Shown piece after piece: positions 12,402-13,884 of a stretch of 13,884 nt of DNA. Source of the DNA: an uncultured Ruminococcus sp. (lineage in GTDB: Bacteria > Bacillota > Clostridia > Oscillospirales > Ruminococcaceae); NCBI GenBank assembly GCA_937894495.1, contig CALCRR010000341.1, forward strand, positions 1 to 13,884, written 5' to 3'. The notes beneath the pieces were generated by a model that made no database searches, had not been told where the DNA came from, and worked only from the letters and a program-made list of their open reading frames with translations. The translations under genes and the position numbers were made by a program. Each line of letters begins with the position of its first letter. Position 1 is the stretch's first letter.

Positions 12402-13271
12402 ATGTATTCACGCAGAGTCGTGCTGTCGATAGTTACTGCGGCAGTCATGCTGGCTGCAGGCTGCGGCAGGGTCGATGAAGATAAGGGCTCGGCAAAGGCG
12501 GCACCCGACAGTGGGACTTCATCGGCTGCGGCAGGTGAAGAAGCTTCCCATAAGGATATAGCGGACGATGTGCACCTTGAAGCCGCAAGGCAGGTAATAA
12601 GCGAGTTTTATGCCTGCGTGAGCGAGGGCAGGTATTCGGACATGAGCGCCCTTTGCAGCGAAAGCTTAGCGAAATATTACGGCTATGACGAGATGGAGGA
12701 CGGCGAGAATATTTCTCAGGTGAGCGTTGAGTTTTCCGAGGAGGATAAAGCTGTTGTCACCGATATTGACGGCGGTACTCTGGCAGTGTGGCTAGTCTCG
12801 ATACAGAACGAGGACGCAAGCCCCACCGACTGCTACATGGCTGTAAAATATGAAAACGGCGAATACAGGATAAACGATATTGCATATTATACCGAGGACG
12901 GCAGTGCAGAAAAATTTGTTGACGAAAAGCTCAAGGAAAACGCCGAGCATTATCTGCTGATGCTGCTTATGGGAGCTGCGTCTGTTCAGATGAAAACGCA
13001 GGAAGAGTACAATGTTTTAGCCGACGGTGAGCTTTATCCCGACGGCGAGTATAAAAGCGGCGACGGCAGCAAATTTATTGAAGCAGTGGAAAGCGAAGCA
13101 GAGACGTTTTTCGGCGACGACAGCGGCTACGGCGACAAGACCGCCAAGGAGTATATGGATAAAGCGGACAGCGTTGAATACACCATAATCATAGAGGACG
13201 GCACCGTGGTAAGGGGCACTGTAAAGGCAACGGCAGGCGAAAGGGTCTGCGAGGTGACGCTGCCCGAATAA
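12402..13271 (+). CDS. Predicted lipoprotein of unknown function inside the infB-rbfA operon
   Basis: I do not recognise this 289-residue protein. It begins with a lipoprotein signal: Arg4-Arg5, a hydrophobic stretch 6-17 and a lipobox LAAG with Cys21. A Ser/Ala/Gly/Asp linker (22-55) follows. Residues of about 57-165 (helix HLEAARQVISEFYACVSEGRY, then strands through AVKYENGEYRINDIAYY) read like an NTF2-like or DUF4878-type domain, a guess from pattern only. The rest (about 170-289) begins with the helix KFVDEKLKENAEHYLLMLLM and is very acidic, ending in strands TIIIEDGTVVRGTVKA and RVCEVTLPE. AAAGGGGAAG (12388-12397) gives a good ribosome binding site. An exported lipoprotein between infB and rbfA is unexpected, since that pair is usually adjacent. 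It is probably transcribed with the operon. Confidence 0.85.
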   Translation: MYSRRVVLSIVTAAVMLAAGCGRVDEDKGSAKAAPDSGTSSAAAGEEASHKDIADDVHLEAARQVISEFYACVSEGRYSDMSALCSESLAKYYGYDEMEDGENISQVSVEFSEEDKAVVTDIDGGTLAVWLVSIQNEDASPTDCYMAVKYENGEYRINDIAYYTEDGSAEKFVDEKLKENAEHYLLMLLMGAASVQMKTQEEYNVLADGELYPDGEYKSGDGSKFIEAVESEAETFFGDDSGYGDKTAKEYMDKADSVEYTIIIEDGTVVRGTVKATAGERVCEVTLPE

Positions 13272-13366
13272 GAAACAGGGATAAGAAAAAGTTGTCCGCA
13301 GGGCGCACAAAGCTCTTGTCTCTGAAAGTGTAAACATGATCGTGACCAGAAGGAGGGAGCATTTTT

Positions 13367-13735
13367 ATGGCAAGCCATAAGGCAGGACGAATGAGCGAGG
13401 ATATAAGAAGAATAATCTCGGGCAAGATGAAGGACCTTAAAGACCCCAGGATAGGCGGCGGAGAGTTCCTTACGGTGGTAAGGTGCGACGTTGCAAAGGA
13501 CGGCTCTTACTGCAAGGTATATATATCGAGCTTTAAGGGGCTTGACGAAGCAAAGAAAGCCGTCAAGGGCTTTGAGTCTGCAACGGGATACCTTAAAAGA
13601 GAGATATCAAACGTTATGGGGCTGAAAAAATGCCCCGAGCTTAAATTTATTGCCGATGACTCCATAGAGCACTCGGCACAGATAACCAAAAGGCTTAAAG
13701 AATTAGTAAATAATGAGGAAAATGATAATTCATAA
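13367..13735 (+). CDS. rbfA: Ribosome-binding factor A (RbfA)
   Basis: RbfA binds the 30S precursor near the 16S 5' region and is needed for late maturation, complementing RimP and IF-2 encoded upstream. This 122-residue protein has the usual start HKAGRMSEDIRRIISGKMKD, the LKDPRIG motif, a central strand pair with DGSYCKVYISSF, and a KH-like segment ending LKFIADDSIEHSAQITKRL, all family hallmarks. AGAAGGAGGG (13348-13357) lies 9 nt before the ATG. A 95-nt gap separates it from the lipoprotein gene; that gap has only a weak 8-bp hairpin (13291-13309) and no promoter I can defend. The last codons and the stop TAA (13733-13735) lie inside a TTCATAA heptad that begins the repeat region, so the C-terminus ENDNS may derive from the repeat. 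Confidence 0.95.
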   Translation: MASHKAGRMSEDIRRIISGKMKDLKDPRIGGGEFLTVVRCDVAKDGSYCKVYISSFKGLDEAKKAVKGFESATGYLKREISNVMGLKKCPELKFIADDSIEHSAQITKRLKELVNNEENDNS

Positions 13736-13737
13736 TT

Positions 13738-13884
13738 GTCCTCACCGGACGGGGTATTTCCCCCACCTATGCCTCTAGAAGCAAGAAGCAAGAGGCAAGA
13801 AGCAAGAGTCCTCTTTACAGACTTTGTGAGGTTAGAAAATTTCTTGCCTCTTGCCTCTGACATCTTGCCTCTAGTGGGAGGGGG
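13738..13884. repeat. Large inverted-repeat element with heptad arms, truncated by the window edge
   Basis: The end module (13738-13768) starts three bases after the rbfA stop codon and leads into an inverted repeat. The left arm 13775-13808 pairs with 13841-13874 at 28 of 34 positions, both made of CTTRCYT heptads in opposite orientation, in register, with CTAG at each outer end. The 32-nt loop is 13809-13840. Outer flanks CCCCC (13760-13764) and GGGGG (13880-13884) extend the symmetry. The pattern predicts an inverted end module just past position 13884. No gene is encoded. It could act as an RNA hairpin 3' of rbfA or be a small mobile element. Confidence 0.85.

Noticed and set aside
13291..13309. 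Inverted repeat TTGTCCGC/GCGCACAA between the lipoprotein gene and rbfA as a terminator
   Set aside because: There is one mismatch, a 3-nt loop and no T-run after it, so it does not meet the standard for an intrinsic terminator.

Overview
The window looks like a chromosomal segment of a moderately GC-rich anaerobic Firmicute, most likely a Ruminococcus-type member of the Oscillospiraceae. This rests on the translation-operon order rimP-nusA-ylxR-ylxQ-infB-rbfA, strong AGGAGG-type ribosome binding sites, heavy use of ATA (Ile) and AGA/AGG (Arg) codons, a two-gene sodium-pump decarboxylase unit, and a 371-residue NusA of the Bacillus/Clostridia size. The genus is an inference; no 16S or other marker is present. 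All 13 genes I can support lie on the + strand. A well-formed promoter on the - strand near the left edge points to a divergent gene outside the window.

Layout. Positions 1-334 hold a divergent promoter pair with a large palindrome between them. Positions 335-2114 encode the gamma and beta subunits of a Na+-translocating decarboxylase, ending at an intrinsic terminator. Positions 2115-2706 are a long non-coding stretch built almost entirely of short repeats. Positions 2707-4653 encode an ABC-F ATPase. A consensus extended -10 promoter and three tandem hairpins precede a three-gene set (4799-6933): a SLOG/DUF1273-type protein, a membrane-anchored degenerate LCP protein, and a PII-like protein. 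A second, near-identical promoter (7009-7037) with a terminator-like leader hairpin drives the translation/transcription-factor operon: rimP, nusA, ylxR (rnpM), ylxQ, infB, an unrecognised lipoprotein gene, and rbfA. The window ends inside another repeat element.

The most unusual content is non-coding. A modular repeat family fills the intergenic spaces. Its parts are in-phase 7-bp repeats of two types (CTTRCYT ending in a CTARANG-like unit, and TTCATAA), short CTAG hairpins, a 31-nt end module containing GTCCTCACCGGACGGGG and CCCCCACCT, and a GGACGCTGCG hairpin. The modules recur in fixed orders. They sit directly upstream of the start codons of the ABC-F gene, rimP and nusA, and abut or overlap the stop codons of rimP, infB and rbfA. 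Some copies form large inverted repeats (128-197 and 13760-13884), and one pair of inverted end modules brackets a 529-nt block (2163-2691). I do not recognise this family by name.

Functionally, the right half is the conserved ribosome-maturation, initiation and transcription-factor operon. The left half combines membrane energy coupling (Na+ decarboxylase) with a ribosome-associated ATPase. The SLOG/LCP/PII-like trio may be a ligand-sensing unit at the cell envelope, which is inference only.
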